From Saprospiraceae bacterium (lineage in GTDB: Bacteria > Bacteroidota > Bacteroidia > Chitinophagales > Saprospiraceae), in NCBI GenBank assembly GCA_029251525.1, contig JAQXDE010000038.1:248001-312000 (forward strand): DNA of 64,000 bases, read 5' to 3'. The position numbers and the translations under genes are program-made. The notes under the pieces are model-generated. The model worked only from the letters and a program-made list of their open reading frames with translations. It had not been told where the DNA came from and did not search any database. Position 1 is the first letter of the stretch; each line of letters starts with the position of its first letter. Of this stretch, positions 18,701 to 27,417 are shown piece after piece.

Positions 18701-21700
18701 AAATACTCCTGAGGTATTAGATTCATTTCCTAGGGAAAAAGTAATTACTCCTGTTCCACCAATTGCACTTAAGTTAATACTACCGTTATTTTCTCCAAAA
18801 CAATTTACATTAGTCGTTTGGTTATTGTCTATTTCTAACGCAACAGGTTGAGTAATTTCTATATCAATTATAGAAGTGCAATTATTGTTATCTGAAACTG
18901 TTATGTTATAAGTGTTGGCATTAAGATTTTCGAAGATACCAGTTGTGTTAGTTTCATTTCCCATTAAGAAAGTATAGGTACCTGTACCGCCGTTAGCTTC
19001 AATTTGAAAACTTCCACTGTTTTCTCCAAAACAATTTACCTGCTGCGAGTTTGCTATAGAAAGAGAAATTTCGCTAGGCTGCGAGACGACTCCTTCGATT
19101 GTTGTTTGGCAATTGTTTCCATCCACAATTGAGATAGAATAATTCCCAGCCGCTAAATTTTGGAAAAGACCAGTTGTGTTGGTTTGACTTCCGAGGGAAA
19201 ATGTAAAAGGAAAACTTCCTCCTGATGCAGAAACTTGAATTGTTCCGTTATTATTTCCAAAACAATCTACGTCAGTTTGGTTATCAATTTGAGTAGACAT
19301 TGGGTTGGCAGGATCAATAATGAAAGGTAAATCTTCAATGCAATTATTTCCATCTAACACCAATAGATTATAATTTCCTTCGGAAAGATTATTAAAAATA
19401 CCGTTTGAGTTAGTGATACTATTTAGTGTATATTGATAACTACCTACACCGCCCAATGCTTGGAAGGTTGCTGATCCATCGTTTGCTCCAGGACAACTTT
19501 CATTTGTCTGAGAAATTAAGTTGATTTGAATGGTTGATGGTTCAATTATATCAACAGTAATTTCATCCTCGCATCCAAGATCATCCATTGTTGATATAGA
19601 ATATTGTCCTGCAGTGAGATTTGTGAAAATATTGCTGGATCCATTAGATGAGCCATTGATGGAGTACATGTATCCACTATTTGTACTGCCGCCTAATACA
19701 TTTACTTCAATGATACCATTTGACCCTCCATGGCAAGACACATCTTGAGTATTAGAAGGAGATAATTGAATTTCAGTATTTTGATTAATGATTACTGATT
19801 CGATCATTGTACAGTTGTTGCCATCTTCAATTAAGATTGGATAGGTTCCTGATGTTAAATTTTGGAAAACAACGGTACTTCCTGTTACGGTATTACCATT
19901 CATAATGGTGCTGAAATTTCCAGCACCTCCTGAAAGTTGGAGGGTAATTGATCCTGTGTTTTCCCCAAAGCACTCTACATGAATTATTTCGAATATTTGA
20001 ACAACTATTTCAGGAGGTGATGTAATTGATACATTTATTGTATCGAGGCAATCATTGGCATCCTTAATACTGAAATCGTAATTTCCTGCTGATAAATTAT
20101 TGAATGTAGGACTAGTTTGATAATTGCCTCCATTAATATTGAATTGATAATTTTCAGTTCCACCTTGACCAGCTAGAACTACTTTCCCATCTGTATCACC
20201 AAAGCAATCTAAGTTATTTTGTTGGTTTATTGAAACCTCTAAAAGTGTAGGTTCAGAAATAGAAAAAGTAGTCAGGGAAGTGCAATTATTTGCATCAAGT
20301 GTATATAGAGTATAATTATTTGCTAAGAGATTAGAAAATGTATTATTTGATTGATAATTTACTTGGTCAAGGGAGTATAAATAATTTTGTGTTCCACCTG
20401 TAGTATTAAATTCAATAGATCCAGAACTATTTCCAAAACAATCTACCGCTGTTTGTGTGTTTACAAATGATTCTAATAGATCAGGTTGAGAAATCGTAAA
20501 GGGTAAGATTGCCTCACAATCATTATCATCTCGAATAGTTAAGATGTAAACACCTGATGAAAGATTTGTGAATGTGTTATTGGTAGAAAAGTTAGTACCA
20601 TCAATACTGTAAAGGTAGTTTGATACTAGAGTTCCGCCTACAGCATTTACTATAATGAATCCATCTGTTCCTCCGTTGCAACTCACGTTTTGTTGTTGGA
20701 TGATTAGGGGAATTATTGGGTCAGGTTGAGTAATGGTGATTGTAATATTTTCTATATCACTAGCAGCGTCAATTACCTCTACAATATATGAGCCAGCCAT
20801 AAGGTTAGTGAAAACACCACTCGATTGAGGTGTTCCTCCAATTATTGTGTAGGTATAAGGGGGTGTTCCGTTATTAGCAACTACTTCAAATACCCCATCT
20901 GATCCACCATTACAAGATACTGCAGTTTGAATCACCAGATTAAGTTCAAGAGGAGGAACTAAGGGGAAATTAGTATCCAATAAAAATAATCCATTTACTC
21001 CATCTGATCCTAATATTCTTCCTGATGGTAGAAACGGGTATGTTCCCCAGCAACCTTTATAACCAGTATATTGGGTATTTGAAGGGTAGGTGTCATAATA
21101 ACCTGCTAGCGTTATATTTGCGGGATCTGATACATCAAAAACTTCTATTCCATCTTCATAATAAGAGGTGAAAAGATAGTTGCCAACTAAATACGGATTA
21201 TGAGGAGTATTGTCTGTGAAGTTTGGGGCAAGCAATGGGAATTGAAAATTACTAATCACTTCAATATCATTATAATCGGAAATGTCCAAAGCTGTCATTG
21301 GTAATCCTGTTCCTACTTCTCTAGCATAAAAGGCAGTATTTCCATCTGGTGTAACCCAACTACTATGGTTATAGCCTGACTCTCCTGTGAAGGAGGCTAA
21401 AAAATTAGGACTTGTTGGATTTGAAACATCCCAAATATAAAATCCATCCCATCCATGAGAAGCATAGGCTGTATCATTTCGGACATAAATATCATGAACA
21501 TAGCCGGGTCCAGAAAGGGGAACACTAGCCAGGTGGGTTGGAGGACTAGTGGTAACATCATAAATAATTAATCCATTATTTTGGGTATTTGATCCTACCA
21601 CATATAATTTTCCTTCTGCCTCGTCTATATAAATATTATGAGCTCGAGTAAATTCAGAGGTGATTTGATGAGCCAAAGTAACAGCGGTTGGCAAATTATT

Positions 21701-22036
21701 CAAATCATAAACTAATAGACCTTCGTTTCCTTCTGTACATGCATAGGCGTAATTCCCATAAGTTTTAAAATCTCTCCAAGTGCTTGTAGCACCTGGTATA
21801 AATTCATCAATGAGTGATAATGTATTATTAGTGGTAATTTCGAAAAAGTGGATTTTACTTTTTGACCCTAAAATAGCATATTCATTTCCATTTCCATCAA
21901 CATAACCCCATACGTCGTTATAACTAAGTCCAGATTGATCCCAATTGTCCAATAAATTCATATTCATTGAAACTTGCGTGAATGAGTTATTATATGCTAA
22001 AAATATCAGACAAATGAAAAGATTTTTTTTTTTCAT
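15788..22036 (-). CDS. Giant surface protein: choice-of-anchor B/LVIVD domain, about 21 SprB-type repeats, T9SS domain
   Basis: The 2082-residue protein has a signal peptide, then an LVIVD-like beta-propeller (about 25-360) of the choice-of-anchor B type (VYDLNNLPTAVTLAHQI, GYVHDIYVRNDTAYASHGWD). From about residue 365 to 1988 there are about 21 tandem repeats of 75-80 residues. Each has a start like VSCNGGSDG or NCFGENNGSI, a middle such as FSLGNETNTTGVFENL, and an end like YNITVSDNNNCTS...EP. These match the SprB repeats of flavobacterial gliding adhesins. The last 80 residues are a T9SS sorting domain (MNVFPNPFSEKIILHM, GIYFLSVKNKN). It is likely a filamentous adhesin or motility-related surface protein. 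The monocistronic gene has over 350 bases of upstream non-coding DNA. Confidence 0.93.
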   Translation of the reverse strand: MKKKNLFICLIFLAYNNSFTQVSMNMNLLDNWDQSGLSYNDVWGYVDGNGNEYAILGSKSKIHFFEITTNNTLSLIDEFIPGATSTWRDFKTYGNYAYACTEGNEGLLVYDLNNLPTAVTLAHQITSEFTRAHNIYIDEAEGKLYVVGSNTQNNGLIIYDVTTSPPTHLASVPLSGPGYVHDIYVRNDTAYASHGWDGFYIWDVSNPTSPNFLASFTGESGYNHSSWVTPDGNTAFYAREVGTGLPMTALDISDYNDIEVISNFQFPLLAPNFTDNTPHNPYLVGNYLFTSYYEDGIEVFDVSDPANITLAGYYDTYPSNTQYTGYKGCWGTYPFLPSGRILGSDGVNGLFLLDTNFPLVPPLELNLVIQTAVSCNGGSDGVFEVVANNGTPPYTYTIIGGTPQSSGVFTNLMAGSYIVEVIDAASDIENITITITQPDPIIPLIIQQQNVSCNGGTDGFIIVNAVGGTLVSNYLYSIDGTNFSTNNTFTNLSSGVYILTIRDDNDCEAILPFTISQPDLLESFVNTQTAVDCFGNSSGSIEFNTTGGTQNYLYSLDQVNYQSNNTFSNLLANNYTLYTLDANNCTSLTTFSISEPTLLEVSINQQNNLDCFGDTDGKVVLAGQGGTENYQFNINGGNYQTSPTFNNLSAGNYDFSIKDANDCLDTINVSITSPPEIVVQIFEIIHVECFGENTGSITLQLSGGAGNFSTIMNGNTVTGSTVVFQNLTSGTYPILIEDGNNCTMIESVIINQNTEIQLSPSNTQDVSCHGGSNGIIEVNVLGGSTNSGYMYSINGSSNGSSNIFTNLTAGQYSISTMDDLGCEDEITVDIIEPSTIQINLISQTNESCPGANDGSATFQALGGVGSYQYTLNSITNSNGIFNNLSEGNYNLLVLDGNNCIEDLPFIIDPANPMSTQIDNQTDVDCFGNNNGTIQVSASGGSFPFTFSLGSQTNTTGLFQNLAAGNYSISIVDGNNCQTTIEGVVSQPSEISLSIANSQQVNCFGENSGSFQIEANGGTGTYTFLMGNETNTTGIFENLNANTYNITVSDNNNCTSIIDIEITQPVALEIDNNQTTNVNCFGENNGSINLSAIGGTGVITFSLGNESNTSGVFENLNANNYTISVEDENECTETIDINITEPSILTPGVLQTNTIDCSGGNNGMIQFEAIGGTGNYQFTLNGETNTTGLFENLVADDYTMNLTDGNGCTSFLTVTLTEPIAISVELLTVENTLCNGENSGTISVSATGGIGQIEFSLGNETNTTGTFENLNAGAYNITIKDENNCQYFINVTVDEPNVIDIQTLQIQNILCYGDNTGTINFAANGGIGNLTFTLENESNSSGEFGNLAAGTYEITVTDFNGCSNSMSFAINEPELLEVNLTQIQNILCNGDDSGSVNLITSGGTGNIEFTLENETNLTGTFENLTAGNYEIFVIDSNMCTSSIEVIISEPAAITLTSESLQPVSCFGENDGGISIITSGGIGTLTYILGSLSNTTGVFENLPAGDDYNITVLDGNNCTNTFSAFVLEPAPISSTINFTNSIQCFGEENASIQINASGGTGNLEYTFVNETNSSGIFENIVSGAYIISIVDQNNCNSSLEFEIEEPQQISTSISQTQNILCAGETSGSFEINVTGGTGTHTFILNGNSNTTGVFTNLSAGTFEVIIVDENDCETTEIITLSEPNELTLILENTQMTNCSGTKTGSFQVQASGGMGDLTYSIPSQTNTDGIFENLAPGIYDCLVTDENNCTFLLPVTINANNDIELNEFNNTNVVCFEDENGSISITVNGGIGDFTFSLGNETNTTGFFQNLPAGNYDVFATDINGCSATFSTQITEPDVLEMSTDEITNVLCFGDSTGSVQLFAAGGTGSFDFSINGNSNSTGFFENLPAGNYDAIVTDENNCNNVITFEIIEAPELLFSITNLTTDNGNGNGSVTFKGTGGTPPYLFSVNGLDYQQGTTFPILVAGNYTGYIQDANGCIIESLFEIILQTTISNLDLGVLEMNVFPNPFSEKIILHMDLVFAQTINLKMINISGQTLLQSKTNVESGKQNIALDVENNIPTGIYFLSVKNKNQAIGYFKIIKH
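16070..20950 (-). repeat. Array of about 21 SprB-type coding repeats
   Basis: Tandem in-frame repeats of about 231 bp encode beta-rich modules with a conserved Cys near each end (CxG...NNC). Repeats 8-20 are the most alike, with nearly identical cores (NETNTTGxFENL); the first six and the last are more divergent. The gradient suggests expansion in the middle of the array by duplication. Confidence 0.88.
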
Positions 22037-22414
22037 AGGTACACTATTTAGAAAGAAATGATTATTAGGTAATTGGGAATAAATCCTTTAATGTAAATCA
22101 TAGTTTTAAGAAATATATTTCAAGAGTAGAGGGAGAAAAAACTTTGTAGACCAGTTAATTTACATCGTCATGGATCTTTTGAATATTTGTAAATCTAAGA
22201 AAAAAAATAAATTTAGGTTAAATTTGAAAAATCTATAAGATGTTATGTGAAGTTTACGACAAGATATATTTAAAGATTTTAAAAAAAAGAGCTGAACAAC
22301 CGTGAATGATTGATATAGCATTGTTTTTCTTTCTATTTTTTGAAATAAATTCCTAATATTATGCTAGCTTTTGAGATTTTTTTTTGCTATAAATTCTAAA
22401 TATTGGATATTATT
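22037..22414. other. Divergent upstream region, no gene seen
   Basis: This 378-base AT-rich gap separates the minus-strand SprB-repeat gene from the plus-strand GNAT gene and should hold both promoters. I see no credible ORF, tRNA or strong hairpin in it. Confidence 0.5.
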
Positions 22415-22876
22415 ATGTTCGAACAACATCTTTACGACGCATTCTCTAAAATAAGTCCTTATGAGAGGCATCGCGTGGTTAAGTTTCTATATGACAATCA
22501 AGGCGATTGCGAAATTGAGAAAAATGATATTATAAGTGCAATAGAATATGCGATGAAGGATCGACCTTCTTTTGGCGGTTACATCGTAACAGTCGAAAAA
22601 GATAATCAAATTGTTGCGGCAACAGTAGTTAACAAAACGGGAATGTCGGGTTATTGGCCAGAATATATTTTAGTTTATTTTGGAGCACAACAAGATTCTA
22701 CTTATGAAATAAGTCGAAAAATGTTGAATAAAACAATTACAGTAGCAAAAGGCGATATCGCTTTTTTAGTGACTCCTAACAATCCCTGGAAAATTTTTTT
22801 TAGAAAACTTGGACTTGAGTCAAAAATTTTGGAAATGAATTATACCAAACCAAACAGAGATTCTAATGCATCTTAA
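22415..22876 (+). CDS. GNAT-family N-acetyltransferase-like protein
   Basis: I choose the ATG at 22415 (MFEQHLYDAF), giving 153 residues, over an in-frame TTG four codons earlier. The core has a GNAT-like layout: VTVEKDNQIVAATVVNKTG forms strands beta2-4, YILVYFGAQQ is the central strand, and DIAFLVTPNNPWKIFFRKLG resembles the C-terminal part that packs on acetyl-CoA. The usual Q/RxxGxG/A loop is not clear, so acetyl-CoA binding is uncertain. Similar small proteins are common in Bacteroidota as uncharacterised acetyltransferases. The gene is isolated with gaps on both sides; substrate unknown. Confidence 0.65.
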   Translation: MFEQHLYDAFSKISPYERHRVVKFLYDNQGDCEIEKNDIISAIEYAMKDRPSFGGYIVTVEKDNQIVAATVVNKTGMSGYWPEYILVYFGAQQDSTYEISRKMLNKTITVAKGDIAFLVTPNNPWKIFFRKLGLESKILEMNYTKPNRDSNAS

Positions 22877-23432
22877 TTAAAAATTACTGCTCTATATAGA
22901 ATTAGCTAAACAATAATAAGGATTACTTTTCAGGAACAAATATCAGCCATTCTTCAATTTTATAAGAAAGTAATTAAATGGTAAAATAAGGATGTGGTCT
23001 TGATATATGGATAAGTTTAAAAAGTCTTAATGTAATATGGCACAAAGGATTTAATTTTTTTTAAAATTAAATTTATAATTATCTGAAAATCAATTGGTTG
23101 GGTTTAGATTTATTGAAAACAATCAAAAAATATATTAAGGGAGTTTACTTTTTTGCATATTTTAATTTTAGTTTTGGACAGATTATAATAAATGTATACT
23201 AATTAACGTTTTCGTTAAATTTTTCTTAAAAGAGGAAAAAAAATTAGCCTCGGACATAATAAACGCTTATCTTTAATTAAGAACATAAAAATTCACAACA
23301 ACATAACTTATACTAGTAAGTTATTAAACTTTTTTTCTTCATAAAAATCATTGCATATAGATTACATAACATTTACATTTTTTTAAGATTTATTGACAAA
23401 GACCACTTTTTTTAACTTAAATGTAGATAGTT
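22877..23432. other. Long upstream region of the ECF sigma gene
   Basis: This 556-base AT-rich stretch has no convincing ORF. It contains a perfect inverted repeat ATAACTTA-N6-TAAGTTAT (23303-23324) 109 bases before the sigma-factor start and a near-consensus -7 element TATCTTTA around 23269. Either could belong to regulation of the sigma gene. Confidence 0.35.
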
Positions 23433-24014
23433 ATGCAAGTTACCCAGTTGAACGATCAGCAATTGATTTACAGTTACCTTGATGGTAATGAAAAGGCCTT
23501 CGAAGTATTATTAACTCGACACAAGGCAAAAATTTATACCCAAATTTATTTATTCGTAAAATCTACAGCGCTAGCTGAAGATATTTTCCAAGAAGTATTT
23601 ATTAAAATTATTGATACTTTACGAAAAGGAAAGTATAACCATGAGGGCAAATTTTTGCAATGGGCTTTACGTATTTCATATAATATGTGTGTAGATAATT
23701 TTAGACGGACTAAGCGTCGTCCAAAAGTTTCCCAAACAGATACCTTTGATATTTTTGATGTTCTGAAATCAGGAGATGATAATGCGGAGGATCTTATCAT
23801 GAAAAGTCAAACACACCAAAAAATTCGTTCGCTTGTAGATGCTTTACCACCAGAACAGAGAGAAGTGGTTATTTTACGACATTACGCGGATATGAGTTTC
23901 AAAGAAATTTCTCAACTGACAAGAGTTAGTATCAATACTGCTTTGGGTAGAATGCGTTATGCATTAATTAATATTCGTAAGATGATTGAGGAAAGAGAGG
24001 TTAGTCTGAAATAA
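23433..24014 (+). CDS. RNA polymerase sigma factor, ECF/sigma-70 family
   Basis: The 193-residue protein has sigma region 2 (about 20-90: HKAKIYTQIYLFVKSTALAE, DIFQEVFIKII, LQWALRISYNMCVDNFRR) and region 4 (about 130-185: LPPEQREVVILRHYADMSFK, TRVSINTALGRMRYALINIR), joined by a short linker, with no region 3, as in ECF sigmas. It directs RNA polymerase to a specific promoter set. No anti-sigma gene is adjacent: the next gene is convergent hemB. In Bacteroidota, ECF factors of this kind without a partner often have broader roles. The intact region 4 contrasts with the decayed sigma gene near 35 kb. Confidence 0.92.
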   Translation: MQVTQLNDQQLIYSYLDGNEKAFEVLLTRHKAKIYTQIYLFVKSTALAEDIFQEVFIKIIDTLRKGKYNHEGKFLQWALRISYNMCVDNFRRTKRRPKVSQTDTFDIFDVLKSGDDNAEDLIMKSQTHQKIRSLVDALPPEQREVVILRHYADMSFKEISQLTRVSINTALGRMRYALINIRKMIEEREVSLK

Positions 24015-24061
24015 ACCTTTTGAACTTTTCAAAAGGCGTAATTTGTTACGCTATCAAAAAT

Positions 24062-24098
24062 ATACGGGAATTCGACAATGGTTGAATTCCCGTATTTT
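24062..24098. terminator. Bidirectional terminator between sigma factor and hemB
   Basis: A perfect 12 bp stem (ATACGGGAATTC, 24062-24073, with 24084-24095) is bordered by A-rich sequence on the left and TTTTAT on the right. It sits between two convergent genes and can serve both. Confidence 0.8.
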
Positions 24099-24145
24099 AT
24101 TCCAAAAAATAATCCCTTTTAATTGGTCTTAGAGTTTTTTAGTAA

Positions 24146-25117
24146 TTATTTTTTCAACAACCTAGCGTAATCCTTTGCAAAGTAAGTAATGATCACATCC
24201 GCTCCTGCTCGATGAATACTTGTTAATGTTTCTGGCATTGCTTTTTCATATTTTAACCAACCATTTTGGCAAGCTGCAATCAGCATTGCACATTCTCCAC
24301 TTACATGATAAGCTGCAATAGGTAGTTCAAAATTATTTTTTAATAGACTAATTACATCCAAATAATTTAAAGCAGGTTTGACCATTAAGAAATCTGCTCC
24401 TTCTTGTGCATCCAGTTCTGCTTCGATAAGCGCTTCTCTTTGATTGGCAGGATCCATTTGATAGGTTTTTTTGTCCCCAGCTTTTGGAGCAGAATCGAGT
24501 GCGTCTCTAAATGGGCCATAAAATGCACTTGCATATTTTACAGAATAGGACATGATTCCTGTATCAGTAAAACTATTTTTATCTAACGCTTCCCGGATGT
24601 GTTGAATTCGACCGTCCATCATATCAGATGGGCCAATGATATCAAAGCCGGCCTTAGCTTGTGCGACAGCCATTTTCCCTAAAATAGGAAGAGTAGGATC
24701 ATTTAGAATTTTCCCATTTTTCACTAGTCCATCATGTCCATCTGAACTATATGGATCCATTGCTACATCACTGATCAAAGTAATTTCGGGAAACTTCTTT
24801 TTAATTTTTGTTGCGGCTTTGAGATAGAAATTTTTGGGATTGTAACTATAGGTGGCAGTTTTATTTTTTAGCTTTTCAGCAACGGCTGGGAAAATCATAA
24901 AGTTTCGTAGGCCCAAAATCACACACTCTTCTATCTCGATTAATATGTTATCTAGAGACATTCGATAGTTTCCAGGTAGAGAGGAAATCTCATCTTTGAT
25001 ATTTTTTCCATCAAAAATAAAAAGAGGATAAACTAAGTGGTCAGTTTTTAAATGCGTTTCTCTAATCATGCTGCGAATGGCAGCAGAACGTCGATTTCTT
25101 CTAGGTCGTCTTAACAT
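24146..25117 (-). CDS. hemB: Porphobilinogen synthase (delta-aminolevulinate dehydratase)
   Basis: The 323-residue enzyme condenses two 5-aminolevulinate molecules to porphobilinogen in cytoplasmic heme synthesis. The Schiff-base lysines are K194 (SYSVKYASAFYGPFRD) and K247 (FLMVKPALNYLD). The position that holds a cysteine triad in zinc-dependent enzymes reads DVAMDPYSSDGHDG here (about 117-130), so this is the cysteine-free, magnesium-type form. Length and overall order match the family, and the start is supported by the typical RPRRNRR region (residues 4-10). It follows yidD but a hairpin terminator lies between, so it probably has its own promoter. Confidence 0.96.
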   Translation of the reverse strand: MLRRPRRNRRSAAIRSMIRETHLKTDHLVYPLFIFDGKNIKDEISSLPGNYRMSLDNILIEIEECVILGLRNFMIFPAVAEKLKNKTATYSYNPKNFYLKAATKIKKKFPEITLISDVAMDPYSSDGHDGLVKNGKILNDPTLPILGKMAVAQAKAGFDIIGPSDMMDGRIQHIREALDKNSFTDTGIMSYSVKYASAFYGPFRDALDSAPKAGDKKTYQMDPANQREALIEAELDAQEGADFLMVKPALNYLDVISLLKNNFELPIAAYHVSGECAMLIAACQNGWLKYEKAMPETLTSIHRAGADVIITYFAKDYARLLKK

Positions 25118-25131
25118 ATTTTTTTTTAATT

Positions 25132-25167
25132 AAAAAACTGTTAGTAAATTTCGTTACTAACAGTTTT
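25132..25167 (-). terminator. Terminator after yidD
   Basis: A 14-15 bp stem (AAAAACTGTTAGTAA, 25133-25147, with 25154-25167) with a six-base loop is followed on the minus strand by a T-rich tail. It lies just past the yidD stop and before the hemB start. Confidence 0.8.
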
Positions 25168-25174
25168 ATTATAG

Positions 25175-25423
25175 TTAATTTTTTTTCTTTGAATTTTTTT
25201 TTGGAACAGGATCATTCATTTCTCTTTTGCTCCAAGGGTGGCACCGACCAATACGTTTTAAGCCTAACCAGGTTCCTTTTAAAATTCCCCATTCTTCAAT
25301 TGCACCAATCATATAGTGTGAACAAGTAGGTTGGTATCTACAATTAGAGCCCAATAATGGTGAGATTGAGATTTGATAAAATCGAATTGGTAGAATGAAT
25401 ATTTTTTTAAATAAGTTACTCAT
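25175..25423 (-). CDS. yidD: Membrane protein insertion efficiency factor YidD
   Basis: The 82-residue protein has an amphipathic N-terminal helix and the family hallmark cysteine motif [20 protein letters not shown], then [16 protein letters not shown]. YidD lies at the inner face of the cytoplasmic membrane and helps YidC insert membrane proteins. Here it is not next to rnpA, rpmH or yidC as in many bacteria; it starts 3 bases after the stop of the DUF6702 gene, so the two share a transcript. The length is typical. Confidence 0.93.
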   Translation of the reverse strand: MSNLFKKIFILPIRFYQISISPLLGSNCRYQPTCSHYMIGAIEEWGILKGTWLGLKRIGRCHPWSKREMNDPVPKKNSKKKN

Positions 25424-25426
25424 TAA

Positions 25427-25945
25427 TTAGAAGGTTACATTGGCTTCTTTCTTTTTACTATCTAGTAGGAAATAACCTTTTTGCTTGTTGGGACCTTTAA
25501 CTTTAATAACACTTTGTTGATCATGATATAAATCTGTAAGAATGCCGTAGTAGATATTTAGATCTTTAAGCTCTTGCACATTTTCAACTTCGAGGTAAAA
25601 CCAACCCCCAAGCAAATCCTCTGTAATTTCTTTACCTAAGAAATTATAATTCACTTTATTAGTGTTGACTTGGAGTTTGAAGTTTTTTTGAAAATATTCT
25701 AATAAAAATTTATCTCCGTCTGGGTGTTCTTTCTCTGTGAGTAAATGTAATTTTTTAGTCACACCACCTTTCGCAATATCAGTTTCTAGATCGTCAAGGT
25801 AAATATGCATCGTGATCTGCAATGTTTTTTCTTCATTAGAAAAATCAATATTGCATTTGCTGACGTGGATATCGTGTGCCTCATTTTTTCCGGAAAAACA
25901 AGCTGTCAGTAAAAGTAAGGAAAACAAGAATTTAATTTGAATCAT
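25427..25945 (-). CDS. DUF6702-like lipoprotein
   Basis: I start at the internal ATG (MIQIKFLFSL), giving 172 residues, because a clean lipoprotein signal follows (LLLLTACFSG, Cys about 16). A possible -7 element (TATTTTTG, minus strand 25965-25972) also lies upstream of this start but inside the longer frame. The mature part starts with HDIHVSKCNIDF and contains LQITMHIYLDDLETDI, as in DUF6702 proteins of Bacteroidota, which are exported and of unknown function. It is immediately upstream of yidD (3-base gap). Confidence 0.75.
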   Translation of the reverse strand: MIQIKFLFSLLLLTACFSGKNEAHDIHVSKCNIDFSNEEKTLQITMHIYLDDLETDIAKGGVTKKLHLLTEKEHPDGDKFLLEYFQKNFKLQVNTNKVNYNFLGKEITEDLLGGWFYLEVENVQELKDLNIYYGILTDLYHDQQSVIKVKGPNKQKGYFLLDSKKKEANVTF

Positions 25946-26328
25946 TATTTTAATAATGTTTGTACAAAAATACAGAAATAAAAATGGTGTTTTAGGATAC
26001 AACGATTTTTATGACTTTTTTATGATGATAAGTAACCGTAATCTTTCAACCATTTACCTATTTATTTTTGGAATATTCTTTACAAAATCTAATATGTTGG
26101 CTTAAAGTACTCAGTAAGCATATCTATCCTAACTTTGTGGTAAGTTGTTTTTATTTAAGTATTTATTTAAATTTGTCTCTCCTCTAGGAGTCTAATAATC
26201 CATCTTTAATAATTTCAAGATTTAATATATTTTATAATCTAACAGCAAGCAATGTTGTAAAGAGTTGAGTTTAAAGACAATTGAATAACCTTTTCTGAAA
26301 TTTTCTTCAACAGATAAATAATTGCCAA
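25946..26328. other. Divergent intergenic region
   Basis: This 383-base gap between the minus-strand lipoprotein gene and the plus-strand GT4 gene is AT-rich. Besides the possible -7 element at 25965-25972 I see no ORF or hairpin worth reporting. Confidence 0.45.
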
Positions 26329-27417
26329 ATGAAAGTATTAATGCTAATTGATAGTCTTGTAAAAGGTGGCCGAGAAAGGCGACTGTTGGAACTTTTAAAA
26401 AGTTATTCGAAACGGAAAGATATCGAAGTTTCATTAGTTCTTTTTTCTAATAAAAGTAGAGTAGAATATCCAGAAGTTTACGACCTGAATATTCCTATTT
26501 ATTATTTAGAAAGAAACCCTAAAAAAGACCCTCGTGTTTTTTATCGTTTTTATAATATTTGTAAAAAAGAAAGACCTGATATTATACATAGTTGGGGAAT
26601 TATGCCTACGATTTATGCTATTCCTTCAGTTAAGATACTAGGCATTAAACTCATCAATGCATGTATAGCGGATGCCCCCGAAGATATGAGTTTACTCGAC
26701 AAAAGATATTTTAGAGCCGGGTTAACTTTTCCTTTTTCAGATATTATTGTTGCCAATTCAAATGCTGGACTAGAAGCTTATCGAGTTCCAGAAAAGAAAA
26801 GGTCATGCATTCATAATGGTTTTGATTTTAATAGAATCAAAACCATCAATGATGAAGAAAAGACTCGAGAACATTATCTGATCAAGCCTGGTAAATTAGT
26901 TGGAATGGTGGGTGCTTTTTTTGACCGAAAGGATTATGATACGTATTTAAAAGCAGCATGTAAATACCTCGAGAAACAAGATGATACTACATTTCTCGCT
27001 ATTGGAGATGGGCCAAACTTAGATTATTTTAAATCAACAATACCAAAAAAGTTTCGAGATAAAATACTTTTTTTAGGGATGATTCATGATGTAGAATCTG
27101 TTGTTAACTTATTGGATATTGGAGTACTGGCAACATATACTGAGGGGATTTCTAATTCTATTATGGAATATATGGTATTAGGAAAACCAGTTATTGCATC
27201 AGATGGAGGAGGAACAAAAGAACTTGTGATGGATGGAGAGACAGGACTTTTAGTTCCTCAAAAGGACCCTAATGCTTTATTTGAGAAATTGGATTATCTA
27301 TTAGCTCGACCTGAGTTATGTGCTGAAATGGGACAAAAAGGGAAAAATCGAATTCATGAATATTTTACCATCGAAAGAATGAACAAAGAGTATTTGGATT
27401 TGTACGAATCTATTTAA
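26329..27417 (+). CDS. GT4-family (GT-B fold) glycosyltransferase
   Basis: The 362-residue protein has the two Rossmann halves of GT-B enzymes. The N-terminal half starts MKVLMLIDSLVKGGRERRLL and includes RPDIIHSWGIMPT. The C-terminal half has KLVGMVGAFFDRKDYDTYLK and the donor-site motif EGISNSIMEYMVLGKPVIAS (E-x7-E type) followed by GLLVPQKDPNALFEKLDYLL. It is expected to transfer a sugar from a nucleotide donor to a surface polysaccharide or lipid acceptor at the cytoplasmic face of the membrane. It has no glycan cluster around it except the convergent GINT1-like gene, whose stop codon overlaps its own by three to four bases. Confidence 0.9.
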   Translation: MKVLMLIDSLVKGGRERRLLELLKSYSKRKDIEVSLVLFSNKSRVEYPEVYDLNIPIYYLERNPKKDPRVFYRFYNICKKERPDIIHSWGIMPTIYAIPSVKILGIKLINACIADAPEDMSLLDKRYFRAGLTFPFSDIIVANSNAGLEAYRVPEKKRSCIHNGFDFNRIKTINDEEKTREHYLIKPGKLVGMVGAFFDRKDYDTYLKAACKYLEKQDDTTFLAIGDGPNLDYFKSTIPKKFRDKILFLGMIHDVESVVNLLDIGVLATYTEGISNSIMEYMVLGKPVIASDGGGTKELVMDGETGLLVPQKDPNALFEKLDYLLARPELCAEMGQKGKNRIHEYFTIERMNKEYLDLYESI

